A stretch of 37,235 bases of DNA from Candidatus Thioglobus sp. (GTDB lineage Bacteria > Pseudomonadota > Gammaproteobacteria > PS1 > Pseudothioglobaceae): assembly GCA_008364125.1 (NCBI GenBank), contig VSKZ01000003.1:1-37235 (forward strand), written 5' to 3'. The notes beneath the pieces were generated by a model. That model did not search any database and was not told where the DNA came from. It worked only from the letters and a program-made list of their open reading frames with translations. Positions 27,368 through 37,109 of the stretch are shown here, piece after piece. Position numbers and translations under genes: made by a program. How positions within the stretch are numbered: position 1 is the stretch's first letter; the number at the start of each line of letters is the position of its first letter.

Positions 27368-27811
27368 TTATTCACCCACCGAGCCTTTAGCAGATTCGAT
27401 TGCTGCTTTTGCGCCTTTGGTTGCTTTGATGTCAGTTAAGCTGATTGCTCTGGTGATTTCACCAGAAAGCATTACTTTGACTCGCTTAATGTTTTTGGTT
27501 ATGAGATTGTGTTTTTTTAAAACCTCGATATTAATTTCACTCTCTGTCAATTTGTCAAGCTCGGATAGCGTTACTTGTGCTGTGGTAATTGAGACTCGTG
27601 AAGAGAAACCTACCTTAGGCAAACGGCGCTGCAATGGCATTTGTCCGCCTTCAAAACCGATTTTAGTAAAACCGCCTGAACGCGCTTTTTGCCCTTTATG
27701 CCCACGACCACAGGTTTTGCCAGTGCCACTGCCGATGCCGCGACCAACGCGTTTTCTGCTTCTCTTTTCGCCTTCTGCTGGTGATAATGTGTTTAGTTGC
27801 ATAGTATTCAT
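27368..27811 (-). CDS. rplO: 50S ribosomal protein L15
   Basis: Late-assembly 50S protein. The 147 residues have the basic glycine-rich N-terminus ([20 protein letters not shown]) and the [18 protein letters not shown] motif. The ATG at 27811 is preceded by AAGGATT at good spacing; the family start MQLNTLSP would use ATG 27802 and cannot be fully excluded. Spc operon, between rpmD and secY. Confidence 0.97.
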   Translation of the reverse strand: MNTMQLNTLSPAEGEKRSRKRVGRGIGSGTGKTCGRGHKGQKARSGGFTKIGFEGGQMPLQRRLPKVGFSSRVSITTAQVTLSELDKLTESEINIEVLKKHNLITKNIKRVKVMLSGEITRAISLTDIKATKGAKAAIESAKGSVGE

Positions 27812-27826
27812 AGTTAATCCTTTTTT

Positions 27827-28195
27827 TTAGCCTTCTACTTTCAACAGGTATGCTACTTTGTTAATCATACCGCGAATTTCTGGGGTGTCTGCCAGCTCAA
27901 CTGTGTGGTTGATGCGTTTTAGCCCAAGCCCTGTTATTGTTGCACGATGCTTTGGCAAACGACCGAAAAAGCTTTTTACCAAAGTTACGCTGACAGTTTT
28001 TTTGCCAGCTTGCTTTTTAGCTGCTGGTTTTACCGCTGCTACTTTTGCTACTTTTTCTGCTGGTTTTGCCGCTGCTACTTTTGCTACTTTTGCTGCTGGT
28101 TTTGCCGCTGCTACTTTTGCTACTTTTGCTGCTGGTTTTTTAGCAACTGGCTTTTTAGCAACTGGCTTTTTGACGATTTTTTTCTCTTCAGCCAT
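27827..28195 (-). CDS. rpmD: 50S ribosomal protein L30 with a basic repeat extension
   Basis: The C-terminal 57 residues (from about 66) are a normal L30: [47 protein letters not shown]30 normally has about 60 residues in total. Here 63-65 residues precede it, made of Lys, Ala, Pro and Val: [11 protein letters not shown], then three 12-residue repeats of the type [12 protein letters not shown] (21-56). I count 20 Lys and three Glu in the first 65 residues. The ATG at 28195 overlaps the rpsE stop in TAATG, and no ATG lies before the core, so the extension belongs to the gene. It resembles the tails of bacterial histone H1-like proteins in composition. Its role is unknown. Confidence 0.95.
   Translation of the reverse strand: MAEEKKIVKKPVAKKPVAKKPAAKVAKVAAAKPAAKVAKVAAAKPAEKVAKVAAVKPAAKKQAGKKTVSVTLVKSFFGRLPKHRATITGLGLKRINHTVELADTPEIRGMINKVAYLLKVEG
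28028..28135 (-). repeat. 36-bp tandem repeat, three copies, inside rpmD
   Basis: Three nearly identical 36-base units encode [24 protein letters not shown] and [12 protein letters not shown]. The DNA copies differ by only a few bases, so the array probably expanded recently and may vary in number between strains. Confidence 0.9.
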
Positions 28196-28719
28196 TATAC
28201 TTCTCCTCTAATTTCTTCAACAGTTTTTCCGCGTTTTGTAGCTACAAATTGCGGAGATGACATTGATGATAAACCCTCAATAGTTGCGCGAACAACGCTT
28301 ATAGGATTGCGAGTGCCATTGCATTTTGCCAAAATATTATGCACGCCAACTGCTTCCAATACGCTTCGCATCGGGCCGCCAGCAATAACGCCTGTTCCTT
28401 CTGATGCTGGCTGCATATAAACTTTAGCGGCGCCGACATTGGAAGTAATTGAGTAATAAAGTGTGCCGTCTTTGAGTGGCACTTTTTTCATAGCTTTTTT
28501 TGCTTTGTCCATTGCTTTTTGAATGGCAATAGGCACTTCGCGTGCTTTGCCTGTGCCGTAGCCAACTTTACCATTGCCATCGCCAACCACAACTAATGCT
28601 GAAAAGCCAAAGATGCGTCCGCCTTTGACCACTTTTACCACGCGACGGATATTGACTAACTTTTCAATGTAATCATCGCCATCGCTATCTTTGTTATTCT
28701 TTTTTTGATATTCAGCCAT
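28195..28719 (-). CDS. rpsE: 30S ribosomal protein S5
   Basis: Lines the mRNA entry channel and affects decoding accuracy. The 174 residues have the double-stranded RNA-binding pattern [30 protein letters not shown], then the [20 protein letters not shown] segment. The length is close to that of E. coli S5 (167). Spc operon, 47 bases after rplR in a T-rich gap. Confidence 0.98.
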   Translation of the reverse strand: MAEYQKKNNKDSDGDDYIEKLVNIRRVVKVVKGGRIFGFSALVVVGDGNGKVGYGTGKAREVPIAIQKAMDKAKKAMKKVPLKDGTLYYSITSNVGAAKVYMQPASEGTGVIAGGPMRSVLEAVGVHNILAKCNGTRNPISVVRATIEGLSSMSSPQFVATKRGKTVEEIRGEV

Positions 28720-28766
28720 TTTTTTTGCCTATGTTTTTTATTTTTTAAAAGTTTAAACTCTTGGAA

Positions 28767-29108
28767 TTAAAAGTCTAAACCGCCTTTCCTTGCTGCTTCT
28801 GCTAATGCTTTGATGCGTCCATGGTATTTAAAACCAGAACGGTCAAATGCAATTTTTACTATTTTTGCAGCTTTTGCTGCTTCGGCAATTTTACTGCCAA
28901 TTTTTGTTGCTGCTTCAATATTGCCGCCATTTTTTTCTTTTAAACTGGATGCCATAGCTACAGTTTTTGTGCCACAAGAGCTAATTACTTGAGCATAAAT
29001 ATGCTGCGAAGTTTTGTGCACGCATAAACGCGGAACGCCTCTTTCAGCATGCTTTGCTCTAAATTTAGTTGTTCTTCTTAAACGAGCTTGTTTTTTAGAA
29101 AGTTTCAT
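28767..29108 (-). CDS. rplR: 50S ribosomal protein L18
   Basis: Binds 5S rRNA in the central protuberance. The 113 residues contain [16 protein letters not shown] and [24 protein letters not shown], the family signatures. Spc operon, 17 bases after rplF. Confidence 0.98.
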   Translation of the reverse strand: MKLSKKQARLRRTTKFRAKHAERGVPRLCVHKTSQHIYAQVISSCGTKTVAMASSLKEKNGGNIEAATKIGSKIAEAAKAAKIVKIAFDRSGFKYHGRIKALAEAARKGGLDF

Positions 29109-29125
29109 ACAATCACCTTAATTAA

Positions 29126-29671
29126 TTATTTTTTCTTAGCTTCTTTGCGCACTACATATTCATCGGTATAACGAACACCCTTGCCTTTATAAGGCTCTGG
29201 TGGACGGAAAGCGCGAATTTCAGCGGCAGCTTGACCAACTTTTTGTTTGTCTATACCCTTGATTACAATCTCAGTTTGAGATGGAGTTTCAGCGCTAATC
29301 CCCTCTGGCAACAAATATTTAACCGGATGGGAAAAACCCAAAGTCAAGTCCAATACTTTGCCAGCTGCTTTGGCACGATAACCAACACCGATTAAGCTGA
29401 GCTTCTTTTCCCAGCCATTTGCAACACCTTGAATCAAATTCGCAGTGTTTGCCCTTGCTGTGCCTGCTTGCGCCCAGCTCTTTTTTTGCTCTTTTTTGTC
29501 AAGCTTGGCAATGTCAAAAGTCAGGGTGTTTTCTGCATTTGTAATTACTACTGCTGGATGCACCTGCATTTGCATTTGCCCCAATTTGCCTTTGACTGTC
29601 ATCGAATGACCATCTAATAACACTTCTATTCCAGTTGGAATTTCGATTGGTAATTTTGCAATTCTAGACAT
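29126..29671 (-). CDS. rplF: 50S ribosomal protein L6
   Basis: Binds near the sarcin-ricin loop and the stalk base. The 181 residues form the two repeated L6 folds; typical stretches are MSRIAKLPIEIP, VTVKGKLG-like MTVKGKLGQM, LIGVGYRAKAAG and the end PEPYKGKGVRY. Spc operon. Confidence 0.98.
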   Translation of the reverse strand: MSRIAKLPIEIPTGIEVLLDGHSMTVKGKLGQMQMQVHPAVVITNAENTLTFDIAKLDKKEQKKSWAQAGTARANTANLIQGVANGWEKKLSLIGVGYRAKAAGKVLDLTLGFSHPVKYLLPEGISAETPSQTEIVIKGIDKQKVGQAAAEIRAFRPPEPYKGKGVRYTDEYVVRKEAKKK

Positions 29672-29683
29672 CTTATAACTCCT

Positions 29684-30079
29684 TTAAGAAACGCTACACA
29701 AAATTTCGCCACCAACACTTTGTGCAGCGGCGTTTTGCCCTGTCATTACGCCTTTTGGCGTTGAAACAATAACAATACCAAGCCCATTCATTACACTTGG
29801 CATTTCTGTGCTTTTAACATAAACTCGCAAACTTGGCTTGGAAATTCTTTCCAATGAATCGATAACTGGCTTGTCGTCATAATACTTTAGCTTGATTGTC
29901 AGCATTTTAGTTGCTTTTTCACCAGCAACGCTAAACGAATCAATATAGCCTTCTTGCTCCATTACTTTGGCAATATCAGCTTTTAAATTTGATGCTGGAA
30001 TGTTGACTTCCTTTTTGGCAACCATATGGGCGTTGCGAATTCGGGTCAACATATCAGCGATTGGGTCAGACATACTCAT
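29684..30079 (-). CDS. rpsH: 30S ribosomal protein S8
   Basis: Binds the central domain of 16S rRNA; in E. coli it also represses the spc operon by binding mRNA near rplE. The 131 residues start [17 protein letters not shown] and end [11 protein letters not shown]. Spc operon, between rpsN and rplF. I could not confirm an S8-binding hairpin in the mRNA by eye. Confidence 0.98.
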   Translation of the reverse strand: MSMSDPIADMLTRIRNAHMVAKKEVNIPASNLKADIAKVMEQEGYIDSFSVAGEKATKMLTIKLKYYDDKPVIDSLERISKPSLRVYVKSTEMPSVMNGLGIVIVSTPKGVMTGQNAAAQSVGGEILCSVS

Positions 30080-30090
30080 AATTTTTTCTC

Positions 30091-30396
30091 CTACCAGCTT
30101 GCTTTGGATAAACCAGGAACTTCGCCGTTCATAGTGCGTTCTCTAAGTTTGATTCTAGATAAGCCAAACTTGCGATAAAAACCGTGCGGGCGACCAGTTA
30201 AACCACAACGACTTCGTTGTCTTGTCGGTGAGGCATCGCGCGGCAATGCTTGCAATTTGATAATTGCTTGAAAGCGCTCTTCAGCAGATGAGGCAACGCT
30301 TTTAATAGTTTTCTTCAACTCAAGGCGCTTGCTTCGGTATTTTTCCACCAACTTCGTGCGCTTGATGTCTCTATTTATCATTGATTTTTTAGCCAT
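30091..30396 (-). CDS. rpsN: 30S ribosomal protein S14, zinc-free type
   Basis: 30S head protein. The 101 residues are the long form without the CxxC zinc motif: only one Cys is present ([19 protein letters not shown]). The signature [21 protein letters not shown] closes it. Spc operon, directly after rplE. Confidence 0.98.
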   Translation of the reverse strand: MAKKSMINRDIKRTKLVEKYRSKRLELKKTIKSVASSAEERFQAIIKLQALPRDASPTRQRSRCGLTGRPHGFYRKFGLSRIKLRERTMNGEVPGLSKASW

Positions 30397-30397
30397 T

Positions 30398-30952
30398 TTA
30401 CTGTCCTTTTTGTTCGCTTTTAAACGGGAAATTAAACATTGCTAATAATTTCATAGCGTCTTCGTTATTTTTTGCATTGGTAGTGATAGCAATATCCATA
30501 CCGCGCACTTTTGTTACTTTTTCAAAATCAATTTCTGGGAACACTATTTGCTCTGTCAGCCCCATATTGTAGTTGCCACGGCCATCAAATGATTTGGCGT
30601 TCAGTCCACGAAAATCGCGAATACGCGGAATAGCAATATTGACTAAGCGGTCTAAAAATTCATACATTTTTTCTTTGCGCAGCGTTACTTTACAGCCGAT
30701 GGCATTGCCCTCTCTGAGTTTGAAACTTGCTACTGATTTACGCGCCATACAGGTCATTGGTTTTTGTCCGGCAATTAGGCTCATTTCTTCCAATGCATTT
30801 TGCAAGACTTTTTTGTCGCCCAGCGCACTGCCAAGACCCATATTGATAACAACTTTTTCAATTTTGGGAATTGCCATTGGATTCTTCTCGCCCAACTCTT
30901 TTTGCAAAGCGGGGAGGATTTCTTGTTTATATTGTTGTTGTAATCTAGACAC
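30398..30952 (-). CDS. rplE: 50S ribosomal protein L5
   Basis: Binds 5S rRNA and the P-site tRNA region. The 184 residues show [40 protein letters not shown] and [21 protein letters not shown]. The start codon is GTG at 30952 with AAGGA upstream; no ATG with a matching N-terminus is available. Spc operon, 22 bases after rplX. Confidence 0.97.
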   Translation of the reverse strand: MSRLQQQYKQEILPALQKELGEKNPMAIPKIEKVVINMGLGSALGDKKVLQNALEEMSLIAGQKPMTCMARKSVASFKLREGNAIGCKVTLRKEKMYEFLDRLVNIAIPRIRDFRGLNAKSFDGRGNYNMGLTEQIVFPEIDFEKVTKVRGMDIAITTNAKNNEDAMKLLAMFNFPFKSEQKGQ

Positions 30953-30974
30953 GGTATTTTATCCTTTAACTATT

Positions 30975-31286
30975 TCAAACGATTGCATCGCCGTTTGATT
31001 TAAAAAATCTTTCTTTATTGCCATCTTTATCGATGCGAATGCCAACTCTATCTGCTTTTTCACTTTTGCTATTGTAGATAGCGACATTGGAAATTGCCAT
31101 TAACATTTCTGTATCAACAATGCCTCCGGTAACGCCAGCATTTGGGTTGGGCTTGGTATGTTTTTTAGCGATGTTCAGACCTTCTACTATAACTTTGTTT
31201 GCTGTTACTTTGGTAACAGTTCCAGTTTTTTCTTTGTCTTTACCAGCAATTACAATCACTTCATCGTTTAATTTAATTTTTTTCAT
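30975..31286 (-). CDS. rplX: 50S ribosomal protein L24
   Basis: Assembly initiator for the 50S subunit. The 103 residues have the KOW motif [21 protein letters not shown] and [15 protein letters not shown]. The start overlaps the rplN stop in TAATG, which couples the two. Confidence 0.98.
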   Translation of the reverse strand: MKKIKLNDEVIVIAGKDKEKTGTVTKVTANKVIVEGLNIAKKHTKPNPNAGVTGGIVDTEMLMAISNVAIYNSKSEKADRVGIRIDKDGNKERFFKSNGDAIV

Positions 31287-31654
31287 TATAGAACCTCTGG
31301 CGCTAATGACACAATTTTCATAAATTTTGCACTCCGCAACTCACGAGTTACTGGGCCAAAAATGCGTGTGCCGACTGGCTCAAGCTTGGTATTTAATAAT
31401 ACTATTGAGTTGTTATCAAAGCGAATGCGAGAACCATCAGCACGGCGAACACCTTGTGCTGTACGCACTACAACTGCATCATACACATCGCCTTTTTTCA
31501 CTTTGGCACGCGGAGCTGCTTCTTTGATGCTGACTTTGATGACATCGCCAATGTTAGCATAACGGCGCTTAGAGCCACCTAATACCTTTATACACATCGC
31601 TTTAACGCCACCGCTATTATCAGCAATATTAAGTTTTGTTTGCATTTGAATCAT
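31286..31654 (-). CDS. rplN: 50S ribosomal protein L14
   Basis: 50S interface protein next to L3 and L19. The 122 residues match E. coli L14 nearly end to end ([46 protein letters not shown]). First gene of the spc group, only 19 bases after rpsQ; no promoter fits in that gap, so S10 and spc genes are probably one transcript. Confidence 0.98.
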   Translation of the reverse strand: MIQMQTKLNIADNSGGVKAMCIKVLGGSKRRYANIGDVIKVSIKEAAPRAKVKKGDVYDAVVVRTAQGVRRADGSRIRFDNNSIVLLNTKLEPVGTRIFGPVTRELRSAKFMKIVSLAPEVL

Positions 31655-31673
31655 ATCTTTTTCTCTTATTTAG

Positions 31674-31940
31674 TTAATCAATCGCAACTGATTTTTCCAG
31701 CACTTCTAACAGCGCCCAGCATTTGGTTTTAGAAAATGGCTTGGCTTCAATAACCCGAACAATATCGCCTAAGCCGCACTGATTTTTTTCATCCTGCGCA
31801 TGCACTTTGGTGCTACGCTTGATGTATTTTTTATAAATTGGGTGACGAACTTTACGCTCAATTTCAACCGCAATAGTTTTATCACGGCTGTTGCTAACAA
31901 CCTTGCCCATTAATACTCTTTCTACTTTGTTTGCGCTCAT
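31674..31940 (-). CDS. rpsQ: 30S ribosomal protein S17
   Basis: Primary 16S rRNA-binding protein. The 88 residues show the OB-fold pattern LMGKVVSNSRDKTIAVEIERKVRHPIY and HDE-like HAQDEKNQCGLGDIVRVIEAKPFSKTK. It overlaps rpmC by four bases and ends the S10 group. Confidence 0.98.
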   Translation of the reverse strand: MSANKVERVLMGKVVSNSRDKTIAVEIERKVRHPIYKKYIKRSTKVHAQDEKNQCGLGDIVRVIEAKPFSKTKCWALLEVLEKSVAID

Positions 31941-32125
31941 ACTTGTTTCTCTTTAATAATAGTTTTAACTCGTGCAATTGACTTTTTGACCTTTCTCAAC
32001 TTGGATGAATCTTCTAATTGTGCACTTTTGTGTTGCATTCGTAGCTCAAAATGCTCTTTTAGTAGCCCCATTAAAGTTTCATTTAATGTCTCGGTGTCTT
32101 TGCCTCTTAATTCTTGTGCGTCCAT
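31937..32125 (-). CDS. rpmC: 50S ribosomal protein L29
   Basis: Small helical protein at the tunnel exit. The 62 residues ([20 protein letters not shown] start, RVKTIIKEKQV end) match the family in length and order. It is coupled to rplP by a TAATG junction and to rpsQ by a four-base overlap. Confidence 0.97.
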   Translation of the reverse strand: MDAQELRGKDTETLNETLMGLLKEHFELRMQHKSAQLEDSSKLRKVKKSIARVKTIIKEKQV

Positions 32126-32535
32126 TACATTACCATCCTTTTAATTACTTTTGTTTTCACTGGTAATTTTGCTGCTGCCAGTGCAAATGCTTCTAATGCA
32201 ATAATTTCATCAACTCCTTGCATTTCAAACAACATTTGCCCCGGCTTAATTTGCGCAACCCAATATTCAACAGCGCCTTTGCCTTTACCCATTCGCACTT
32301 CTAACGGCTTTTTGGTAATAGGCTTGTCTGGAAATATGCGAATCCAAATCTTGCCCTGTCGTTTTACATGGCGAGTCATAGCGCGGCGAGCAGATTCAAT
32401 CTGCCTTGCGGTCATCCTACATCTTCCAACAGCCTGCAAGCCGACTTCACCAAAACTAACCTTGTGTCCAGTTGCAAGACCACGGTTGCGGCCTTTCATC
32501 ATTTTTCTGTATTTTGTGCGTTTAGGTTGTAGCAT
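32125..32535 (-). CDS. rplP: 50S ribosomal protein L16
   Basis: Organises the A site of the 50S subunit. The 136 residues begin [19 protein letters not shown] and carry [21 protein letters not shown] and the [22 protein letters not shown] stretch. S10 operon, two bases after rpsC. Confidence 0.98.
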   Translation of the reverse strand: MLQPKRTKYRKMMKGRNRGLATGHKVSFGEVGLQAVGRCRMTARQIESARRAMTRHVKRQGKIWIRIFPDKPITKKPLEVRMGKGKGAVEYWVAQIKPGQMLFEMQGVDEIIALEAFALAAAKLPVKTKVIKRMVM

Positions 32536-32537
32536 TT

Positions 32538-33236
32538 TTAATCCTTATTTCTTACTTGTTGACTGTTAGCACCACGGCGAGCAACCTCTTCTAAAGTGCC
32601 TTTTTTGTGGTCTAAAACTTCGCCTTTAAATATCCAAACCTTAATGCCAATCACTCCATATTGGGTGTTGGCGCCATAATGTGCATAATCAACATCAGCT
32701 CTAAAAGTGTGCAATGGCACTCGACCTTCACGATACCATTCAGAGCGGGCAATTTCTGCACCGTTGAGACGACCACTAACCATAACCTTGATGCCCTGAG
32801 CACCAAGGCGTGTGGCATTGCCCAATACTCGCTTAACAGCACGGCGATACATAACTCGCTTTTCCAACTGCTGGGCAATATTTTCTGCCACTAGGCGTGA
32901 ATCCAGCTCCGGTTTTTTAATTTCTTCAATGCTAATATGCACTTGCATTCCCATCATTTTGGCAACTATGCCTTTTAATACTTCAATATCCGCGCCTTTT
33001 TTACCAATGACGATACCAGGGCGAGCGGTGTGGATAACAACTTTTGCTCTATCTGCCAGACGCTCAATTTGAATTCGGCTAACAGAAGCAGTTTTCAACT
33101 TCTCAAACAAGAAATCTCTTACTTCAATATCAGATAATAAATACTTGGAATAGTCCTTAGAGCTGGCATACCACTTGGAATCCCAATCTTTAACTATGCC
33201 CAATCTAATACCTTTTGGATTTACCTTTTGACCCAT
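32538..33236 (-). CDS. rpsC: 30S ribosomal protein S3
   Basis: Forms the mRNA entry pore with S4 and S5 and helps unwind mRNA. The 232 residues start [20 protein letters not shown], contain the KH motif [17 protein letters not shown], and end in the S3 C-terminal domain (VRG-like [15 protein letters not shown]). S10 operon. Confidence 0.98.
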   Translation of the reverse strand: MGQKVNPKGIRLGIVKDWDSKWYASSKDYSKYLLSDIEVRDFLFEKLKTASVSRIQIERLADRAKVVIHTARPGIVIGKKGADIEVLKGIVAKMMGMQVHISIEEIKKPELDSRLVAENIAQQLEKRVMYRRAVKRVLGNATRLGAQGIKVMVSGRLNGAEIARSEWYREGRVPLHTFRADVDYAHYGANTQYGVIGIKVWIFKGEVLDHKKGTLEEVARRGANSQQVRNKD

Positions 33237-33272
33237 TTTAGTTTGTCCTAAATAATAATAAAATTATGCAGA

Positions 33273-33608
33273 TTAATCCGCACTTACGCCAATTGTAATA
33301 TGGCTTGTTCTTTTCAAAATACGATTCGCACGACCTTTGGCTCTTGGGCGAATGCGCTTCATTGTTGAGCCTTCGTCAATATAAACACTGCTCACTTTTA
33401 ATTCATCGATGTCTAAACCATCGTTGTTTTCAGCGTTTGAAATTGCTGAATTTAAAACTTTTTTGACTAATACCGATGCTTTTTTATTGCCAAATGACAA
33501 AATATTAAGCGCCTGTGCAACTGGCTTTGAGCGAATTTGATCCGCTACTAATCGCGCTTTAAAAGCCGAGGTTTTTGCATATTTGTGAATTGCTTTAACT
33601 TCTTTCAT
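33273..33608 (-). CDS. rplV: 50S ribosomal protein L22
   Basis: Lines the peptide exit tunnel. The 111-residue protein has [20 protein letters not shown], the [18 protein letters not shown] core and the tunnel hairpin [22 protein letters not shown]. The ATG at 33608 is about nine bases after AGGA; a TTG six bases earlier is too close to that site, so the ATG is chosen. Confidence 0.97.
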   Translation of the reverse strand: MKEVKAIHKYAKTSAFKARLVADQIRSKPVAQALNILSFGNKKASVLVKKVLNSAISNAENNDGLDIDELKVSSVYIDEGSTMKRIRPRAKGRANRILKRTSHITIGVSAD

Positions 33609-33629
33609 TTTCAAATAGTCCTTTATTGT

Positions 33630-33899
33630 TTACGCCTTGCGGTCGCCTGAGTGTGCGTGAAATGTTCTAGTGGTTGCAAATTCACCCAATTTGTGCCCAA
33701 TCATTTGCTCATTGATTGAGACTGGAACATGTGCTCTGCCATTATGCACAGCGATGGTCAGACCAATCATTTCAGGCACAATTACCGAACGCCGTGACCA
33801 AGTTTTGATTGGTTTTCTATCATTTATTTCTTGAGCAGTTAATACTTTTTTGATTAAATGCTCATCAACAAACGGGCCTTTTCTTAGTGATCTAGACAT
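33630..33899 (-). CDS. rpsS: 30S ribosomal protein S19
   Basis: 30S head protein near the A site. The 89 residues contain [32 protein letters not shown] and [19 protein letters not shown], all family signatures. S10 operon, between rplB and rplV. Confidence 0.98.
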   Translation of the reverse strand: MSRSLRKGPFVDEHLIKKVLTAQEINDRKPIKTWSRRSVIVPEMIGLTIAVHNGRAHVPVSINEQMIGHKLGEFATTRTFHAHSGDRKA

Positions 33900-33907
33900 A
33901 ATTATTC

Positions 33908-34735
33908 CTATTTATTCCTGCGGCGCACAATCAACTTATCAGTGCGTTTATTGCTACGAGTTTTATAACCTTTGGTCGGCGTGCCCCAAGGGGAAACCGG
34001 ATGACGGCCGCCGCTGGTTTTACCTTCTCCGCCACCATGTGGATGGTCAACCGGATTCATCACCACTCCACGGACAGTTGGTCTAACGCCTCTCCAACGA
34101 GTCGCACCAGCTTTGCCTAATTTTCTTAAACTATGTTCTTTTTTGCAGACTTCTCCAATGGTTGCGCGACATTCTGCCAATACTTTACGCACTTCGCCAG
34201 AGCGCAATCTGAGGGTAGCATAGGCACCTTCTTTGGCGATTAGTTGTGCAGAAGTTCCTGCGCTACGAGCCATTTGTGCACCTTTGCCGGGCTTGAGTTC
34301 GATGGCGTGAATAACACTGCCCAATGGAATATTTGCACAAGGCATAGAGTTTCCTGCTTTGATGACAGCGTTAGCGCCTGATATAATTTCATCGCCTACG
34401 CTCAGGCCATTTGGCGCAATAATATATTTTCTTTCACCGTCTGCATACAAAACTAAAGCGATGTTAGCACTACGATTTGGATCGTATTCTAAATGCTCAA
34501 CTTTTGCGCTAATATCGTCTTTGTTGCGTTTGAAATCAATAATGCGATAGCGGCGTTTATGCCCGCCACCTTTGTGACGGACCGTAATCTTACCACGATT
34601 GTTACGGCCGCTGATTCTGTTTTTGCTTTCTGTCAAAGGTGCATACGGTGCGCCCTTGTGCAAATCTTTATCAACAACATTAACAACAAATCGTCTGCCG
34701 GGTGAGGTTGGTTTTCTTTTAATTACTTGTGCCAT
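33908..34735 (-). CDS. rplB: 50S ribosomal protein L2
   Basis: Large 23S-binding protein needed for peptidyl transferase function and subunit joining. The 275 residues have the SH3-like RNA-binding region ([18 protein letters not shown]), the conserved [20 protein letters not shown] near the C-terminus with the key His, and a basic end. S10 operon, 11 bases after rplW. Confidence 0.98.
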   Translation of the reverse strand: MAQVIKRKPTSPGRRFVVNVVDKDLHKGAPYAPLTESKNRISGRNNRGKITVRHKGGGHKRRYRIIDFKRNKDDISAKVEHLEYDPNRSANIALVLYADGERKYIIAPNGLSVGDEIISGANAVIKAGNSMPCANIPLGSVIHAIELKPGKGAQMARSAGTSAQLIAKEGAYATLRLRSGEVRKVLAECRATIGEVCKKEHSLRKLGKAGATRWRGVRPTVRGVVMNPVDHPHGGGEGKTSGGRHPVSPWGTPTKGYKTRSNKRTDKLIVRRRNK

Positions 34736-34746
34736 AATTTTTCTCT

Positions 34747-35037
34747 TTAAGCTGCGCCAACATCAATCATCTGGCCTTCAGCTATGCGAATCATTGCCTT
34801 TTTCCAATTGATACGGCGGCCTTTTTTGCCTTTATAAATTTTCTGTTTGCCTTTCACAACAGAGGTGGTTACATTTTCTACAGTTACGCTAAATAATGAC
34901 TCAACTGCAGTTTTGATTTCTTTTTTATTGCTGTCAATACGCACTTTAAAAGCGTATTGATTTTGTGCGCCAAGCATAGATGTTTTCTCAGAAACAATTG
35001 GTGCTAATAAGGTTTTTAATACTTTTTCTTGATTCAT
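34747..35037 (-). CDS. rplW: 50S ribosomal protein L23
   Basis: Docking site for trigger factor and signal recognition particle at the tunnel exit. The 96 residues have [14 protein letters not shown], the [20 protein letters not shown] core and the [17 protein letters not shown] end. It overlaps rplD by four bases (ATGA). Confidence 0.98.
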   Translation of the reverse strand: MNQEKVLKTLLAPIVSEKTSMLGAQNQYAFKVRIDSNKKEIKTAVESLFSVTVENVTTSVVKGKQKIYKGKKGRRINWKKAMIRIAEGQMIDVGAA

Positions 35038-35648
35038 AACTGCGCCTCAATTTTTTTCAACGCTGCTTCAGTAATCACCACATTTTCATAGCCAATTAGG
35101 CTCACTGGATCAATGCTTTGCGTATCACAAACGCCGACATGATATAGGTTGCGTGAGGAAAGATATAGGTTTTCATCCAGCTCGTCTGTCATTAATAAAG
35201 CATCTTTAACATCAAGTGTTTTCAGTAAAGCGGTTATATTTTTTGTTTTTGCTTCATTGACACCAAATTCTTTCACCACTTTTAAACGCTCAGTACGCGC
35301 CAACTCTGAAAAAATAATGCTGATTGCGCCTTTATACATTTTCTTATTGACTTTTTGGGCAAAGCTTCTTGGCTGGGCAGCAAAAGTTACGCCACCTGAA
35401 CGCCAAATAGGTCCGCGCGAAGTTCCTGCTCTAGCACGACCTGTGCCTTTTTGCGCCCAAGGTTTTTTGCCGCCACCGCTCACTGCTGAGCGATTTTTCT
35501 GCGCTTTAGATCCGCTGCGACCAGTTGCCATATAAGCCGTTGTTACTTGATGCACCAGCGATTTGTTGTATTCTCTGGCAAACACCTTGTCCGCAACTTC
35601 GGCAGAAGTGGATTTGTTGGTGGCAATATTTAATACTTTTAATTTCAT
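35034..35648 (-). CDS. rplD: 50S ribosomal protein L4
   Basis: Lines the exit tunnel; in E. coli it also represses the S10 operon at transcription and translation through the rpsJ leader. The 204 residues show the tunnel loop [20 protein letters not shown]-type sequence, [21 protein letters not shown] and a C-terminal globular part. S10 operon, nine bases after rplC. Confidence 0.98.
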   Translation of the reverse strand: MKLKVLNIATNKSTSAEVADKVFAREYNKSLVHQVTTAYMATGRSGSKAQKNRSAVSGGGKKPWAQKGTGRARAGTSRGPIWRSGGVTFAAQPRSFAQKVNKKMYKGAISIIFSELARTERLKVVKEFGVNEAKTKNITALLKTLDVKDALLMTDELDENLYLSSRNLYHVGVCDTQSIDPVSLIGYENVVITEAALKKIEAQL

Positions 35649-35657
35649 CTTAAAACC

Positions 35658-36677
35658 TTATTTTTCTTTTTCAGTTTTTGCTTGGGCTTCATTTACAACT
35701 TCTGCCTTTGCTTCAGTTTTTGTTTCTGTTTCTGTTTCATTTGCAACTTCTGCCTTTGCTTCAGTTTTTATTTCTGTTTCATTTGCAGCTTCTGCCTTTG
35801 CTTCAGTTTTTATTTCTGTTTCATTTGCAACTTCTGCTACTGGCTTTTCTGCAACTTTTTGTTCTGCTGGTTCTGCTGGTTTTTCTGCAACTTTTTGTTC
35901 TGCTGGTTTTTCTGCTACTTTAACCGCTTCTGCTTCTGCCACTTTAGCTGCCTTAGCCGCTTCTGCTTCTGCTAATTGAGCGTCTTTTTGCTCTTGTAAT
36001 TGCTTGCTAATATTGCTGTTAAATTTGTCTTTTTTGGCAGACAAAACTACTTTAACAAAACCTTTATTAGCGCCCGGAATTGCGCCTTTTATTAAAATAA
36101 TATTTTTTTCGCTGTCAACTCGAATCACTTCCAGACACTCCTGAGTTACTTGCTCGTTGCCCATTTGCCCCGCCATTTTCTTGCCTTTAAAAACGCGGCC
36201 AGGATCTTGACATTGCCCTGTAGAGCCGATTGCTCTATGAGATATTGAGTTGCCGTGCGTAGCATCTTGCATTTGGAAGTTGTGGCGTTTTACTCCGCCC
36301 TGAAAGCCCTTGCCTTTGGAGTTGCCGGTAATGTCAACAAATTGGCCTTCACCAAAAATTGACAAATCAAAATCTGTCGCCCCTGCAATTTCATCAGCAT
36401 CTGCTCTAAATTCCCATAACCCAAGCCCAATATCTTGCGTAGCTTTGGCGTAATGACCTTTGGTTGCTGATGAAACGCGGCGTAATTTTGCTTCGCCTTT
36501 TTTGTTGACTTTGGCACCAGTGGTAACTTGCACGGCACTATAACCGTCTGTTTCCACTGTTTTTGTTTGCACAACGCGATTAAGCTCGACCTTGATGACA
36601 CTCACAGCAGTAGCTAAACCATCATCAGCTAAAATGCGCGTCATTCCTAATTTTTGTCCTACTAAACCAATTGCCAT
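35658..36677 (-). CDS. rplC: 50S ribosomal protein L3 with a long acidic repeat tail
   Basis: Residues 1 to about 215 are a normal L3: [84 protein letters not shown] with the glutamine that PrmB methylates in E. coli, and VLIKGAIPG-like [14 protein letters not shown]. coli L3 has 209 residues and ends here. The reading frame goes on for about 124 residues of Ala, Glu, Lys, Val and Thr. This part holds QKVAEKPAE units and then four degrading [14 protein letters not shown] units. I count 28 acidic and 18 Lys residues in 231-339. The frame is continuous and the tail is followed closely by rplD. Its function is unknown. Confidence 0.96.
   Translation of the reverse strand: MAIGLVGQKLGMTRILADDGLATAVSVIKVELNRVVQTKTVETDGYSAVQVTTGAKVNKKGEAKLRRVSSATKGHYAKATQDIGLGLWEFRADADEIAGATDFDLSIFGEGQFVDITGNSKGKGFQGGVKRHNFQMQDATHGNSISHRAIGSTGQCQDPGRVFKGKKMAGQMGNEQVTQECLEVIRVDSEKNIILIKGAIPGANKGFVKVVLSAKKDKFNSNISKQLQEQKDAQLAEAEAAKAAKVAEAEAVKVAEKPAEQKVAEKPAEPAEQKVAEKPVAEVANETEIKTEAKAEAANETEIKTEAKAEVANETETETKTEAKAEVVNEAQAKTEKEK
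35700..35828 (-). repeat. About 42-bp tandem repeats at the 3' end of rplC
   Basis: Three units encode [28 protein letters not shown] and [16 protein letters not shown]. The first two are almost identical at DNA level. A fourth, decayed unit ([12 protein letters not shown]) ends the gene. The array may differ in copy number between strains. Confidence 0.9.
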
Positions 36678-36703
36678 GATAATTATCCTATTACTTGCGT
36701 TTG

Positions 36704-37015
36704 TTAATTGAGCTTAATTGCAACATCAACACCTGCTGCCAAATCTAATTTCATCAGCGCATCAACTGTTTTATCAGTTGGACTAATAACATCCATTAAC
36801 CTAATATAAGTTTTTAATTGATATTGGTCTCTGGCTTTTTTGTTGACATGCGGGGATGTTAAAACCGTCCAGCATTCTTTTTTTGTTGGCAAAGGAATCG
36901 GCCCTCTGACGCTAGCGCCAGTGCTTTTTGCAGTGGCAACAATCTCAACAGCTGACTTATCGATTAATCGATGGTCAAATGCCTTTAATTTAATTCTAAT
37001 ATTTTGATTACTCAT
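36704..37015 (-). CDS. rpsJ: 30S ribosomal protein S10 (NusE)
   Basis: 30S head protein that also acts with NusB in antitermination. The 103 residues carry [36 protein letters not shown] and [13 protein letters not shown]. First gene of the S10 operon, about 58 bases after the predicted transcription start. Confidence 0.98.
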   Translation of the reverse strand: MSNQNIRIKLKAFDHRLIDKSAVEIVATAKSTGASVRGPIPLPTKKECWTVLTSPHVNKKARDQYQLKTYIRLMDVISPTDKTVDALMKLDLAAGVDVAIKLN

Positions 37016-37079
37016 AAATCTAATTCCTTATTAAAATTCGATTGCAAAATCAACTTTTACTTTCAACGAAAAAGCAAAT

Positions 37080-37109
37080 ATTATACAATAATATTAAGCT
37101 CTAAACTAA
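37080..37109 (-). promoter_or_regulatory. Possible promoter of the S10 operon
   Basis: TATAAT (37080-37085) with a weak TTAGTT (37104-37109) at an 18-base spacer stands between tuf and rpsJ on the minus strand. No terminator is visible after tuf, so read-through from tuf is also likely. Confidence 0.5.

Noticed and set aside
27858-28420. Plus-strand open frames rich in Ala, Thr, Phe and Cys opposite rpmD
   Set aside because: They mirror the Lys/Ala repeats of the L30 extension and match no known family; the L30 core on the other strand is clearly real.
31655-31673. A separate spc operon promoter before rplN, as in E. coli
   Set aside because: The gap is only 19 bases and shows no promoter boxes; a promoter inside rpsQ cannot be excluded by eye.
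35700-35828. Short direct repeats that could suggest a CRISPR array
   Set aside because: The units are directly adjacent with no spacers and keep the reading frame of rplC; no cas gene is present.
35563-35979. A plus-strand open frame rich in Ser, Ala, Phe and Val opposite the L3 tail
   Set aside because: It is the complement of the repeat tail of rplC, has no start signal and has the composition expected from an antisense reading of Glu/Lys/Ala codons.
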